Of a DNA stretch of 22,859 bases, positions 1 to 6,890 are shown piece by piece; position 1 is the stretch's first letter, and every line of letters starts with the position of its first letter. The DNA lies in contig JBAYHA010000010.1 of the NCBI GenBank assembly GCA_041666425.1, positions 1 to 22,859 on the forward strand. Direction: 5' to 3'. Both the position numbers and the translations under genes were made by a program. This DNA comes from JBAYHA01 sp041666425 (GTDB lineage: Bacteria; Patescibacteriota; Patescibacteriia; UBA11705; JABHMO01). The notes below the pieces were generated by a model that saw only the letters and a list, made by a program, of their open reading frames with translations, was not told the origin of the DNA and searched no databases.

Positions 1-1
1 A

Positions 2-976
2 GCTTATTCTGGAGAAATTGTGGCGGTTATTGGTTTAAAGAGCACTTTTACCGGGCATACGGTCTGTGATGAAAAAAGAGAAATCGTTCTGGAAAGTATT
101 TCTTTCCCCGAACCGGTTATTCACATGGCCATTGAACCAAAAACAAAACAAGATCAGGAAAAAATGGGCGTGGCTTTGCAAAAATTGGCCGAAGAAGATC
201 CGACTTTTAGAATACGAACGGACGAAGAAACTTTGCAAACAATTATCGGAGGTATGGGAGAACTGCATTTGGATATTATTGTTGATCGTATGCGAAGAGA
301 ATTTAATGTCGAAGCCAACACCGGACAACCTCAGGTTGCCTACAAAGAAACCATTCGCAAACAATCCGAAGCCGAGGGAAAATATATTCGTCAATCCGGT
401 GGTCGTGGTCAATATGGTCATTGCTGGTTGAGAATTTCTCCTCGCGAAAGAGGTTCAGGTTTCGAATTTATTGATGAAATTAAGGGAGGCGTCGTGCCAA
501 AAGAATATATTAAACCGATTGAAAAAGGAGTCAAAGAAGCTTTGGATCGGGGTGTTATTGCTGGCTATCCTTTGATTGATGTGAGTGCGGTTGTCTTTGA
601 TGGGTCTTACCATGAAGTCGATTCCAGTGAAGCTGCTTTCAAAATTGCTGGTTCTTTGGCTTTGCAAGAGGCGGTCAAACAGGCTAATCCGACGATTTTG
701 GAACCGGTTATGAAGGTCGAAGTGGTTATTCCAGAAAAATATTTAGGTGATGTTGTCGGGGATTTAAATTCCAAAAGAGCGCAAATTACGGAAATGAAAG
801 ATCGAAGTGGCGCCAAGGTTATTGAAGCCATGGTTCCCTTGGCGGAAATGTTTGGTTATGCCACCCAATTGCGCTCGATGACGCAAGGACGAGGCAGTTA
901 TAATATGGAATTCAGTAAGTATTCTGAAGTTCCGAATAATTTAATCGAAAAAATTGCCGGAGCCAAGAAGAAATAA
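2..976 (+). CDS. fusA: Elongation factor G, C-terminal part (cut by left edge)
   Basis: This is the last 324 residues of the translocase EF-G, the GTPase that moves tRNA and mRNA through the ribosome. The reading frame is open to the left edge, so the gene starts outside the window; the internal GTG at 20 is not the start. Visible are the end of domain II (GEIVAVIGLK), the II/III linker (FPEPVIHMAIEPKT), domain III (AEEDPTF, GMGELHLDII), the start of domain IV (QVAYKETI, SGGRGQYGH) and domain V ending in the basic tail AGAKKK. The G domain is not in the window. Next gene begins 11 bases after the stop. The assignment as EF-G is secure; which EF-G paralogue it is cannot be judged from this part, but the str-operon position argues for the main one. 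Confidence 0.97.
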   Translation, partial: AYSGEIVAVIGLKSTFTGHTVCDEKREIVLESISFPEPVIHMAIEPKTKQDQEKMGVALQKLAEEDPTFRIRTDEETLQTIIGGMGELHLDIIVDRMRREFNVEANTGQPQVAYKETIRKQSEAEGKYIRQSGGRGQYGHCWLRISPRERGSGFEFIDEIKGGVVPKEYIKPIEKGVKEALDRGVIAGYPLIDVSAVVFDGSYHEVDSSEAAFKIAGSLALQEAVKQANPTILEPVMKVEVVIPEKYLGDVVGDLNSKRAQITEMKDRSGAKVIEAMVPLAEMFGYATQLRSMTQGRGSYNMEFSKYSEVPNNLIEKIAGAKKK

Positions 977-987
977 TTATCAATTAT

Positions 988-1284
988 ATGCCAAACAATT
1001 GGGCAAAAATAGTTGATTTGATTAGACAAACCGGAGACAGGGTGATTGTTCTTGATGGTCAGGAGGCTTTTTCTGTGAGTTTAATAAATGAATCAACTGG
1101 TTCAGCCAGCACGGCTGTTGAAAAAATTGCTTCAGAAAAAGTTTTAGAAAAAATCAATCAAGAAATCGCACTTTGGCAAAGACGAGAAAAGGAACAAGAA
1201 ATGGAGGAAGAATTAAAAGATGATTTGTCTAAATTAAGTCAAGAACAGGTCGAAGATAGTTATTATCTTGAGCCGGTTCTATAA
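988..1284 (+). CDS. Uncharacterised 98-aa protein between fusA and tuf
   Basis: I do not recognise a named family. The protein has a short N-terminal alpha/beta-looking part (WAKIVDLIRQTGDRVIVLDG, residues 5-24, then EAFSVSLIN) and a highly charged helical C-terminal half (QRREKEQEMEEELKDD), ending in YYLEPVL. The N-terminal part loosely recalls small antitoxin-like or regulatory proteins with a 'GDRVIVLD' strand, but no DNA-binding motif is evident. It lies 11 bases after fusA in the same direction, so it is probably co-transcribed with it, and the tuf promoter follows it. The start ATG lies in an A/T-rich stretch (tcaattatATG) without SD, as in the ribosomal-protein genes. The frame is free of stops and its composition matches the neighbours, so I believe it is real. 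Confidence 0.7.
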   Translation: MPNNWAKIVDLIRQTGDRVIVLDGQEAFSVSLINESTGSASTAVEKIASEKVLEKINQEIALWQRREKEQEMEEELKDDLSKLSQEQVEDSYYLEPVL

Positions 1285-1289
1285 ACCAC

Positions 1290-1328
1290 TTGCCATTTTC
1301 ATAACTTTTGCTATAATATTGCTATAAT
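1290..1328 (+). promoter_or_regulatory. Promoter of tuf
   Basis: A -35 box TTGCCA at 1290-1295 is followed after 16 bases by a perfect -10 TATAAT at 1312-1317. A second perfect TATAAT lies at 1323-1328, 11 bases further on, so two start sites are possible. The promoter overlaps the end of the 98-aa gene and drives tuf with a leader of roughly 80-90 nt. Confidence 0.75.
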
Positions 1329-1354
1329 TTTTAAATTAAATAACAATTAATTAC

Positions 1355-1395
1355 GGTGGCTGGCAAAAACTTTGCCAATTAGGGCAAGGGCCGCC
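1355..1395 (+). promoter_or_regulatory. Foldable tuf leader RNA
   Basis: A perfect 7-bp hairpin (TGGCAAA 1361-1367, loop AAC, TTTGCCA 1371-1377) is enclosed by a second helix, GGTGGC 1355-1360 with GCCGCC 1390-1395 (one G-U pair). The outer helix ends three bases before the SD AAGGAG (1398-1403). An alternative hairpin TTGCC 1372-1376 / GGCAA 1383-1387 would exclude the first. This looks like a leader that could affect ribosome access, but no known riboswitch class is recognised. Confidence 0.4.
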
Positions 1396-1413
1396 TCAAG
1401 GAGATCAAATAAC

Positions 1414-2604
1414 ATGTCAGGAGTATTTACAAGAACAAAACCACACGTAAATGTTGGTACAATCGGTCACGTTGATCACGGCAAGACCACTTTGACTGCA
1501 TCAATTTTAAAGAGATTAATCGCCAAAGGCGGTATTGCCCAAGACAAAAATGTTGACAAGATCGATTCTGCACCAGAAGAAAGACAACGCGGTATTACTA
1601 TTAACACCGCTCACGTTGAGTACGAAACAGCCAAGAGACATTATGCACACGTTGACTGCCCAGGGCACGCTGATTATATCAAAAATATGATTACCGGAGC
1701 CGCTCAGATGGATGGTGCTATTTTGGTTGTGGCCGCGACTGATGGTCCAATGCCTCAGACTCGTGAACATATTCTTTTGGCTAGACAGGTGGGCGTTCCT
1801 GCTGTTGTTGTCTTTTTGAACAAAGTTGACTTGGTTGATGACAAAGAAATGGTTGACTTGGTCGAAGAAGAAGTTAGAGATTTACTTTCCAAATATGAAT
1901 TTCCGGGAAAAGAAATCCCAGTAATTCGAGGTTCTGCTCTTAAGGCTCTCGAAAATCCAGCTGATGATGTTGCTGGCAAGTGCATTGACGAACTTTTGGA
2001 TGCCTTGGACACATATATTCCCGAACCTGTTCGCCAAACTGACAAACCATTCCTTTTGCCGATTGAAGATGTTTTTTCAATCGAAGGCCGTGGGACTGTC
2101 GTTACCGGCAGAATCGAAAGAGGCATTATTCATGTCAATGATGATGCTGAATTGGTTGGAATCAAAGATACCCAAAAAACTGTTGTTACTGGCGTAGAAA
2201 TGTTCAACAAAACTTTGAGTGAAGGTCAAGCCGGTGATAATGCTGGTTTGTTGCTTCGTGGTATTCGCAAAGAACAAGTTGAACGTGGTCAAGTTTTGGT
2301 CAAACCTGGTTCGGTCACTCCTCATGTTGAGTTCGAAGCCAAAATTTATGTTTTGACCAAAGAAGAAGGAGGTAGACACAAACCGTTTTTCAAAGGTTAC
2401 AAACCGCAATTTTATATTCGTACTACGGATGTGACCGGTGAAGTTGAATTACCAGAAGGAACAGAAATGGTTATGCCGGGAGACAATATAACTTTAAAAG
2501 TAAAGTTAATTACGCCTGTTGCGTTGGAAGAGTCTCAAAGATTCGCTATCCGCGAAGGTGGCAAAACTATTGGTGCCGGTGCTGTGGCCAAGATTATAAA
2601 GTAA
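1414..2604 (+). CDS. tuf: Elongation factor Tu
   Basis: EF-Tu is the GTPase that delivers aminoacyl-tRNA to the ribosome. The 396-residue product has the family's normal length. G-domain motifs are intact: G1 GHVDHGKT (residues 18-25), the switch I RGITI, G3 DCPGHADY (81-88), G4 NKVD (136-139) and G5 GSALKALE. Domains II (VEDVFSIEGRGTVVTGRIERG) is followed by domain III (HVEFEAKIYVL to the end AVAKIIK). I chose ATG 1414 because it follows the SD AAGGAG (1398-1403) and gives the conventional beginning MSGVFTRTKPHVNVG; an in-frame TTG at 1372 would add 14 residues encoded by the hairpin leader. It has its own promoter and is followed by rpsJ after 10 bases. Confidence 0.98.
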   Translation: MSGVFTRTKPHVNVGTIGHVDHGKTTLTASILKRLIAKGGIAQDKNVDKIDSAPEERQRGITINTAHVEYETAKRHYAHVDCPGHADYIKNMITGAAQMDGAILVVAATDGPMPQTREHILLARQVGVPAVVVFLNKVDLVDDKEMVDLVEEEVRDLLSKYEFPGKEIPVIRGSALKALENPADDVAGKCIDELLDALDTYIPEPVRQTDKPFLLPIEDVFSIEGRGTVVTGRIERGIIHVNDDAELVGIKDTQKTVVTGVEMFNKTLSEGQAGDNAGLLLRGIRKEQVERGQVLVKPGSVTPHVEFEAKIYVLTKEEGGRHKPFFKGYKPQFYIRTTDVTGEVELPEGTEMVMPGDNITLKVKLITPVALEESQRFAIREGGKTIGAGAVAKIIK

Positions 2605-2614
2605 TTTTATAGCA

Positions 2615-2944
2615 ATGTCAGAAGAAAAAAAAGTTGACAATATTCAGCGCGTCAGAATCAAAATTAAAGCTTTTGACCACAAAATAATTGATCAAACAAC
2701 CAAGACTATTATTGAAGCTGGCGAAAGAACCGGGGCCACAATCAAAGGTCCGATTCCTTTGCCCGTCGAAAAGAAAAAGTATACGGTTAATCGTTCAACT
2801 TTTGTGCACAAAGATGCTCGTGACCAATACGAAATGCGTATTCACAAGCGGTTGATTGATATTTTGAATCCGGGCGCCAAGACTATTGATGCTCTCATGA
2901 ATCTCAACTTGCCGGCCGGTGTCGACATAGAGATAAAGATGTAA
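2615..2944 (+). CDS. rpsJ: 30S ribosomal protein S10 (NusE)
   Basis: S10 is a 30S head protein that also acts, as NusE, with NusB on boxA RNA in transcription antitermination. The 109-aa product shows the classical core RVRIKIKAFDHKIIDQTT, GPIPLPVEKKKYTVNRSTFVHKD and the C-terminal PAGVDIEIKM; it is slightly longer than usual by an N-terminal MSEEKKVDN. It lies 10 bases after tuf and is probably transcribed from the tuf promoter, whereas the rest of the S10 operon is separated by a 250-bp region. No SD precedes the ATG (tttatagcaATG). Confidence 0.97.
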   Translation: MSEEKKVDNIQRVRIKIKAFDHKIIDQTTKTIIEAGERTGATIKGPIPLPVEKKKYTVNRSTFVHKDARDQYEMRIHKRLIDILNPGAKTIDALMNLNLPAGVDIEIKM

Positions 2945-2979
2945 TTTTGGGAGGAGCTTTTTGCTCTTGACAAAATTAC
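2941..2979 (+). repeat. Inverted repeat spanning the rpsJ stop codon
   Basis: GTAATTTTG (2941-2949) is the exact reverse complement of CAAAATTAC (2971-2979). Inside, AGGAGC (2952-2957) can pair with GCTCTT (2963-2968) with one G-U pair, leaving a T5 loop and a 2x2 internal loop. The structure includes the rpsJ stop codon and overlaps the -35 box of the following promoter. It lacks a downstream T-run on either strand, so it is not a classical terminator; it may protect the tuf-rpsJ mRNA end or act as an operator. Confidence 0.4.
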
Positions 2980-2995
2980 AAAAATGCATTAATAT
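2967..2995 (+). promoter_or_regulatory. Promoter of the rplC-rplO operon
   Basis: A perfect -35 TTGACA (2967-2972) is followed after 17 bases by TAATAT (2990-2995). It sits in the 250-bp gap between rpsJ and rplC and would start a leader RNA of about 190 nt before rplC. Confidence 0.6.
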
Positions 2996-3113
2996 TCTTG
3001 TTGTCCTATATTTACAAAAAATTCTAATTTTGGGAGTTTTGATAACCGTCCTTTGACGAAGTGTCAAGAAACCTATGGAATTTTGAGGAATTTGTCATAT
3101 TGAAATAATATTT

Positions 3114-3128
3114 ATTTAAGACTTAAAT
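3114..3128 (+). repeat. Perfect palindrome in the rplC leader
   Basis: ATTTAAG-A-CTTAAAT is a perfect dyad around base 3121, 15 bases before the terminator-like hairpin. It could be a weak A/T hairpin in the leader or a protein-binding site. Confidence 0.3.
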
Positions 3129-3142
3129 ATCCCGATACACCC

Positions 3143-3172
3143 AAAAGGCCGGGTCATTTAGTCCGGCCTTTT
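3143..3172 (+). terminator. Terminator-like hairpin (possible attenuator) before rplC
   Basis: AAAAGGCCGG (3143-3152) and CCGGCCTTTT (3163-3172) form a perfect 10-bp stem with a 10-base loop; the descending strand ends in T4. It stands only 22 bases before the rplC start and downstream of the promoter at 2967-2995, so full termination here would silence the operon. It either ends read-through from upstream or works as a conditional attenuator, as is known in a different arrangement for the L4-controlled S10 leader of enterobacteria. The T-run is short, so strength is uncertain. Confidence 0.55.
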
Positions 3173-3194
3173 GTAATAAAAAACGCAAAGTAGT

Positions 3195-3929
3195 ATGAAA
3201 TTCATTCTCGGAAAAAATTTAGGCATGACTCAAGTCTTCGACCAAGAAGGCGCGGTTGTTCCAGTAACCAAAGTTTTGGCTGGACCATGTTTTGTTACTG
3301 CCAAAAAAATTCACCAAAATTCAGATGTAAAGACAGTGCAAATTTCTTTTGAAGAGCAAAAGTTTACTCGTTTGAGCAAACCGTTACAAGGATTTTTCAA
3401 AAAACTTTTCAACAAAGATTTGGGATTCAAATATTTAAAAGAATTTCGTTTTTTATCCAGCGATGACATGTTTGACAAATTGACCGTCGGCGATAGCCTT
3501 GATGCGTCAATTTTTTGTGTTGGTGATATTGTCAAAGCGCAAGGGCATTCAAAGGGAAAAGGTTTTCAGGGCGTAGTAAAAAGACACGGTTTTCATGGTG
3601 CGCCAAAATCGCATGGTCACAAAGATCAATTGAGAATGTCCGGTTCTATTGGTGCCAAAGGAGTGGCGCATGTTTTTAAGGGTACCAGAATGGGAGGACA
3701 CATGGGAGATGATGTTGTCTCTATAAAGAATCTAAAAGTCGTGGAGGTTTTTCCAGAGCAAAATATTATTTATATCAAGGGGGCTGTTCCTGGCCATCGT
3801 AATGGTTTGGTTTATTTGCAGGCCGAAGGAAGTTTTGAACCAAAGCAACCAGCACAAAAAAAATTGGCCGAAACAATTGAACCAAAAAATGAAGAATTAG
3901 CGCAAGACGCGGTCAAGACTAACGAATAA
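3195..3929 (+). CDS. rplC: 50S ribosomal protein L3
   Basis: L3 is an early-assembly 50S protein whose central loop reaches the peptidyl-transferase centre. The 244-aa product has the conserved start LGKNLGMTQVF and the signature core GHSKGKGFQGVVKRHGF followed by HGHKDQLRMSGSIGA and GTRMGGHMG. The C-terminus carries about 30 extra polar residues (FEPKQPAQKKLAETIEPK and onward), so the protein is longer than the common ~210 aa. It is the first gene after the leader with the hairpin at 3143-3172. No SD is seen in front of the ATG. Confidence 0.97.
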   Translation: MKFILGKNLGMTQVFDQEGAVVPVTKVLAGPCFVTAKKIHQNSDVKTVQISFEEQKFTRLSKPLQGFFKKLFNKDLGFKYLKEFRFLSSDDMFDKLTVGDSLDASIFCVGDIVKAQGHSKGKGFQGVVKRHGFHGAPKSHGHKDQLRMSGSIGAKGVAHVFKGTRMGGHMGDDVVSIKNLKVVEVFPEQNIIYIKGAVPGHRNGLVYLQAEGSFEPKQPAQKKLAETIEPKNEELAQDAVKTNE

Positions 3930-3953
3930 ATCGCAAAAAAGTAATTGATTTAT

Positions 3954-4583
3954 ATGGCAAAAGCAAAGTTATACAACAAATTGGGTGAACTTACCGGTGA
4001 GATAAAATTAAATCCGGTTATTTTTGAAGTTGAGCCAAACAAAGAGCTTATTCATCAAGCGGTGGTTACTTTGTTGGCCAATAGACGTCAAGTTTTGGCT
4101 CATACAAAAGTTCGCGGAGAAGTTCGTGGCGGTGGTCGCAAGCCATGGAAACAAAAAGGAACTGGTCGAGCTAGACAAGGTTCAATCAGATCTCCGCAAT
4201 GGAAAGGCGGTGCGGTTATTTTTGGACCGACGAAGGATGTCAATTTTACAAAGAAAATAAATTCCAAAATGAAGAAAAAAGCTTTATTTATGGTTTTGTC
4301 AGACAAGGCGGTTAATGAAAATATTTTAGCCATTGAGGCGTTTGAGCTCAAAGAAGGCAAGACCAAAGAAATGATTGACTTAACAAAAAAAATGGCTTTG
4401 GGCAAAAAGAATTTATTGGTTTTGGAAAAAATGGACAAAAAAGTTGTTAACGCGGCAAGGAATTTAGTTAATGTCGAAGTGATTTCTGCTAATAGTTTGA
4501 ATATTTATGATGTCATGAACAGCAGGACGATCGTTTTTGCCGAAGGAGCTTTAAAAAAAGTCGAAGAAGTATTCTTAAAGTAA
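3954..4583 (+). CDS. rplD: 50S ribosomal protein L4
   Basis: L4 is a 50S protein lining the exit tunnel and, in some bacteria, an autogenous regulator of the S10 operon. The 209-aa product contains the tunnel-loop signature RGGGRKPWKQKGTGRARQGS, then RSPQWKGGAVIFGP, and the C-terminal Rossmann-like part ending ALKKVEEVFLK. I start at ATG 3954 (MAKAKLYN); a TTG at 3945 in frame would only add MIY and has no support. It follows rplC after 24 bases in an A/T-rich spacer without SD. Confidence 0.96.
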   Translation: MAKAKLYNKLGELTGEIKLNPVIFEVEPNKELIHQAVVTLLANRRQVLAHTKVRGEVRGGGRKPWKQKGTGRARQGSIRSPQWKGGAVIFGPTKDVNFTKKINSKMKKKALFMVLSDKAVNENILAIEAFELKEGKTKEMIDLTKKMALGKKNLLVLEKMDKKVVNAARNLVNVEVISANSLNIYDVMNSRTIVFAEGALKKVEEVFLK

Positions 4584-4595
4584 TAGTATAATAAT

Positions 4596-5027
4596 ATGGG
4601 AATTTTAGGAAAAATTTTTAAGTCAGATGATGAAAATGCCATGTCGGTAGATGGTTCGATTGTGACCAAGACAACGGCGGACAAGGGAAAAATTGAAAAG
4701 CAAGGTGAAGAAAAAGTTGTAACTTCAAGCAAAAAGGGAGATCCTTCCGCTTATCGTTTTTTGGTTCAACCTTTGATCACCGAAAAGGCGACTGATTTGG
4801 TAGCCCAAAATAAATACTGTTTTATTGTCCCTGTTAATGTTAATAAGACGGAAGTGGCCAAGAGAATAAAATCTGTTTATGGAGTCAAGCCGACCAAAGT
4901 TAATTTTGTTCAGGTTATCGGCAAAAAAGTAAGGACCGGTCGTCGTATTGGCAAGCGCAAAGATTTCAAAAAAGCAATTATAACATTGAATAAAGAAGAT
5001 AAAATTGAATTATACGAAGGCGTATAA
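4596..5027 (+). CDS. rplW: 50S ribosomal protein L23 with long N-terminal extension
   Basis: L23 lies at the tunnel exit and is the docking site for trigger factor and SRP. The conserved core starts near residue 50 (AYRFLVQPLITEKATDL) and runs through KYCFIVPVNVNKTEVAKRI, YGVKPTKVNFV and the basic loop GRRIGKRKDFKKAIITL to the end. The first ~50 residues (MGILGKIFKSDDENAM followed by a T/K/E-rich stretch) are an extension absent from standard ~95-aa L23. The extension begins with a possible short amphipathic helix. ATG 4596 is the only sensible start given a 12-base gap after rplD. Confidence 0.95.
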   Translation: MGILGKIFKSDDENAMSVDGSIVTKTTADKGKIEKQGEEKVVTSSKKGDPSAYRFLVQPLITEKATDLVAQNKYCFIVPVNVNKTEVAKRIKSVYGVKPTKVNFVQVIGKKVRTGRRIGKRKDFKKAIITLNKEDKIELYEGV

Positions 5028-5052
5028 ATTAAATTAATTAGCAAATCAGCAT

Positions 5053-5898
5053 ATGGCAATCAAGGTATACAAACCAATTAGCAATGCCCGCAGACAAATG
5101 AGCGTTCTGGACTCCTCTTTTTATACCAAAAAGGCTCCAGAAAAAAGTTTGTTGGTAATTCGCAAAAAACATAGTGGTCGCAATGCTCAAGGAAAAATTA
5201 CAGTCAGACACAAAGGTGGTGGAGCAAAGAGATTTTATCGGTTGGTTGATTTCAAAAGAAACAAATTTGATGTTCCTGCTAAGGTTGTTGCTTTGGAGTA
5301 TGATCCAAACAGAACTGCAGCCATTGCTTTATTGCAATATCGTGATGGTGAAAAACGTTATATTATTGCTCCGGCTGATTTAAAAGTTAATGATTCGGTA
5401 ATGTCCTCAAAGGGAGTGGTTGAAATAAAAATTGGTAATTCCACCAAATTAGAAAATATACCGGTTGGTTCGACTATTCATAATGTGGAGTTGGTTCCTG
5501 GTTTGGGTTCGGCAATTTGTCGTTCCGCCGGTTCTTGGTGCAAATTGATGGCCGTTGAAGGAGCTTACGCAACATTGCGCTTACCATCTTCAGAGGTGCG
5601 AATGGTCCCAAAGGCATGTATGGCGACAATCGGACAAGTTAGCAACCAAGAGCATATGCATGTAAAAATCGGCAAAGCCGGTCGCAAACGGCATATGGGA
5701 GTCAAGCCAACAGTCAGAGGAAAAGTAATGAATCCCGTTGATCATCCTCATGGCGGAGGAGAAGGAGCCAATCCTATTGGGCACAAATATCCAAAGACTC
5801 CTTGGGGCAAACATGCTTTGGGTGTTTTTACCAGAAAGCCAAATAAGCCGTCAGATATTCTAATTATCAGCAAAAGAAAGAATAAGAGAACCGCATAA
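5053..5898 (+). CDS. rplB: 50S ribosomal protein L2
   Basis: L2 is needed for subunit joining and supports the peptidyl-transferase centre. The 281-aa product is of normal length. Signatures include SGRNAQGKITVRHKGGG near the N-terminus, VALEYDPNRTA, ILPSG-like SAGSWCKLMAVEGAYATLRL, and the near-invariant C-terminal loop VMNPVDHPHGGGEG carrying the functionally critical histidine. The end is a basic tail (KRKNKRTA). It belongs to the S10 operon, 25 bases after rplW. Confidence 0.98.
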   Translation: MAIKVYKPISNARRQMSVLDSSFYTKKAPEKSLLVIRKKHSGRNAQGKITVRHKGGGAKRFYRLVDFKRNKFDVPAKVVALEYDPNRTAAIALLQYRDGEKRYIIAPADLKVNDSVMSSKGVVEIKIGNSTKLENIPVGSTIHNVELVPGLGSAICRSAGSWCKLMAVEGAYATLRLPSSEVRMVPKACMATIGQVSNQEHMHVKIGKAGRKRHMGVKPTVRGKVMNPVDHPHGGGEGANPIGHKYPKTPWGKHALGVFTRKPNKPSDILIISKRKNKRTA

Positions 5899-5918
5899 TT
5901 AACAAAACTCGAACAAAT

Positions 5919-6248
5919 ATGTCAAGAAGTTTAAAAAAAGGGCCACATATTGATGAAAGATTGTTGGCCAAAATTAAAAAAATGAAAGCGAATGACAAAA
6001 CCGTTATCAAGACTTGGTCAAGAGAATCGGCTATAACTCCAGAAATGGTGGGATTTATTTTTGGCGTGCACAATGGCAAGAATTTCATTGAAGTTTCCGT
6101 TGTCGAAAATATGGTTGGGCATAAGTTGGGAGAATTTTCACCGACGCGCAAGTTTGTTTCTCATGGTGGCAAGATGGCCAAAGATCAGGCAAAACCAGTT
6201 TCTTCAGCGTCTGCTCCGGCCTCAGCCCCAGCCAAAAAAGCCAAGTAA
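5919..6248 (+). CDS. rpsS: 30S ribosomal protein S19
   Basis: S19 is a 30S head protein forming a complex with S13 near the A and P sites. The core is complete: MSRSLKKGPHIDERLL, IKTWSRESAITPEMVG, FIEVSVVENMVGHKLGEFSPTR and KFVSHGG. After the usual end near residue 88 there is an Ala/Pro/Ser tail closing with AKKAK, making it 109 aa long. It follows rplB after 20 bases. Confidence 0.97.
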   Translation: MSRSLKKGPHIDERLLAKIKKMKANDKTVIKTWSRESAITPEMVGFIFGVHNGKNFIEVSVVENMVGHKLGEFSPTRKFVSHGGKMAKDQAKPVSSASAPASAPAKKAK

Positions 6249-6285
6249 TATTTAACATATATAAGTAAATTTGAAATATTGTTAT

Positions 6286-6879
6286 ATGGAAGTAAAAGCC
6301 AAAGCCAAGCAAATTCGCATGTCGCCAAGAAAAACCAGACTGGTCATTGATATTGTCCGTGGTTTGGATTTAGGCGATGCTTTGTCAAGACTGAGTTTGC
6401 TAAACAAAAAGGCCGCCAAGCCGATTTTGAAACTTTTAAAATCAGCTTTAGCTAATGCCGAAAATAATTTCAACTTAGAAAAGAGTAATCTTTTTGTCAG
6501 AGAAATCAAAGTTGATGGAGGACAAATTTTATATCGTTGGATGCCAAAGGCGCAAGGCCGAGCCACTCCGATTCGCAAGAGAACCTCGATAATTTCCGTG
6601 ATATTAGGAGAAAAAGTTTCTTCGGAGGAAATTACCAAAAAGAAAAGTAAGAAAATTCCCACGCAAAAGGTCAGTAAGAAAAAGAATGAGGCAACTAAAG
6701 AAAAAGTTGAAATGAAACAACAAGAGATAGCCAAAGATGATGTTTCCGCCAAAAAAGAAGACATTGTCAATGTTTCTCGCAAAGCCGGAAGAGTCGAGCC
6801 GACCAAGACAAAGAACATAAATGCAAAAAAGGAAAAAGGTGTTTTTAAAAAAGTTTTTAGAAGAAAATCAGGCATGTAA
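6286..6879 (+). CDS. rplV: 50S ribosomal protein L22 with lysine-rich C-terminal tail
   Basis: L22 lines the exit tunnel. The core (EVKAKAKQIRMSPRKTRLVI at the start, LLKSALANAENNF in the middle and RWMPKAQGRATPIRKRTSII at the tunnel hairpin) fills about the first 112 residues. Then follow about 85 residues of K/E-rich low-complexity sequence, ending in the basic segment GVFKKVFRRKSGM. I use ATG 6286 (MEVKAK), giving 197 aa; the TTG at 6271 would add MKYCY from an A/T-rich spacer. The tail might bind rRNA at the subunit surface or exit region, but that is inference. Confidence 0.95.
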   Translation: MEVKAKAKQIRMSPRKTRLVIDIVRGLDLGDALSRLSLLNKKAAKPILKLLKSALANAENNFNLEKSNLFVREIKVDGGQILYRWMPKAQGRATPIRKRTSIISVILGEKVSSEEITKKKSKKIPTQKVSKKKNEATKEKVEMKQQEIAKDDVSAKKEDIVNVSRKAGRVEPTKTKNINAKKEKGVFKKVFRRKSGM

Positions 6880-6890
6880 TATAAAAGTTT

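Noticed and set aside
1372..1413. N-terminal extension of EF-Tu from TTG 1372
   Set aside because: It is encoded by the hairpin leader, precedes the SD at 1398-1403 and adds residues not found in EF-Tu.
6282..6875. 197-aa open frame antisense to rplV
   Set aside because: It results from lysine-rich codons read backwards and has no support beyond openness.
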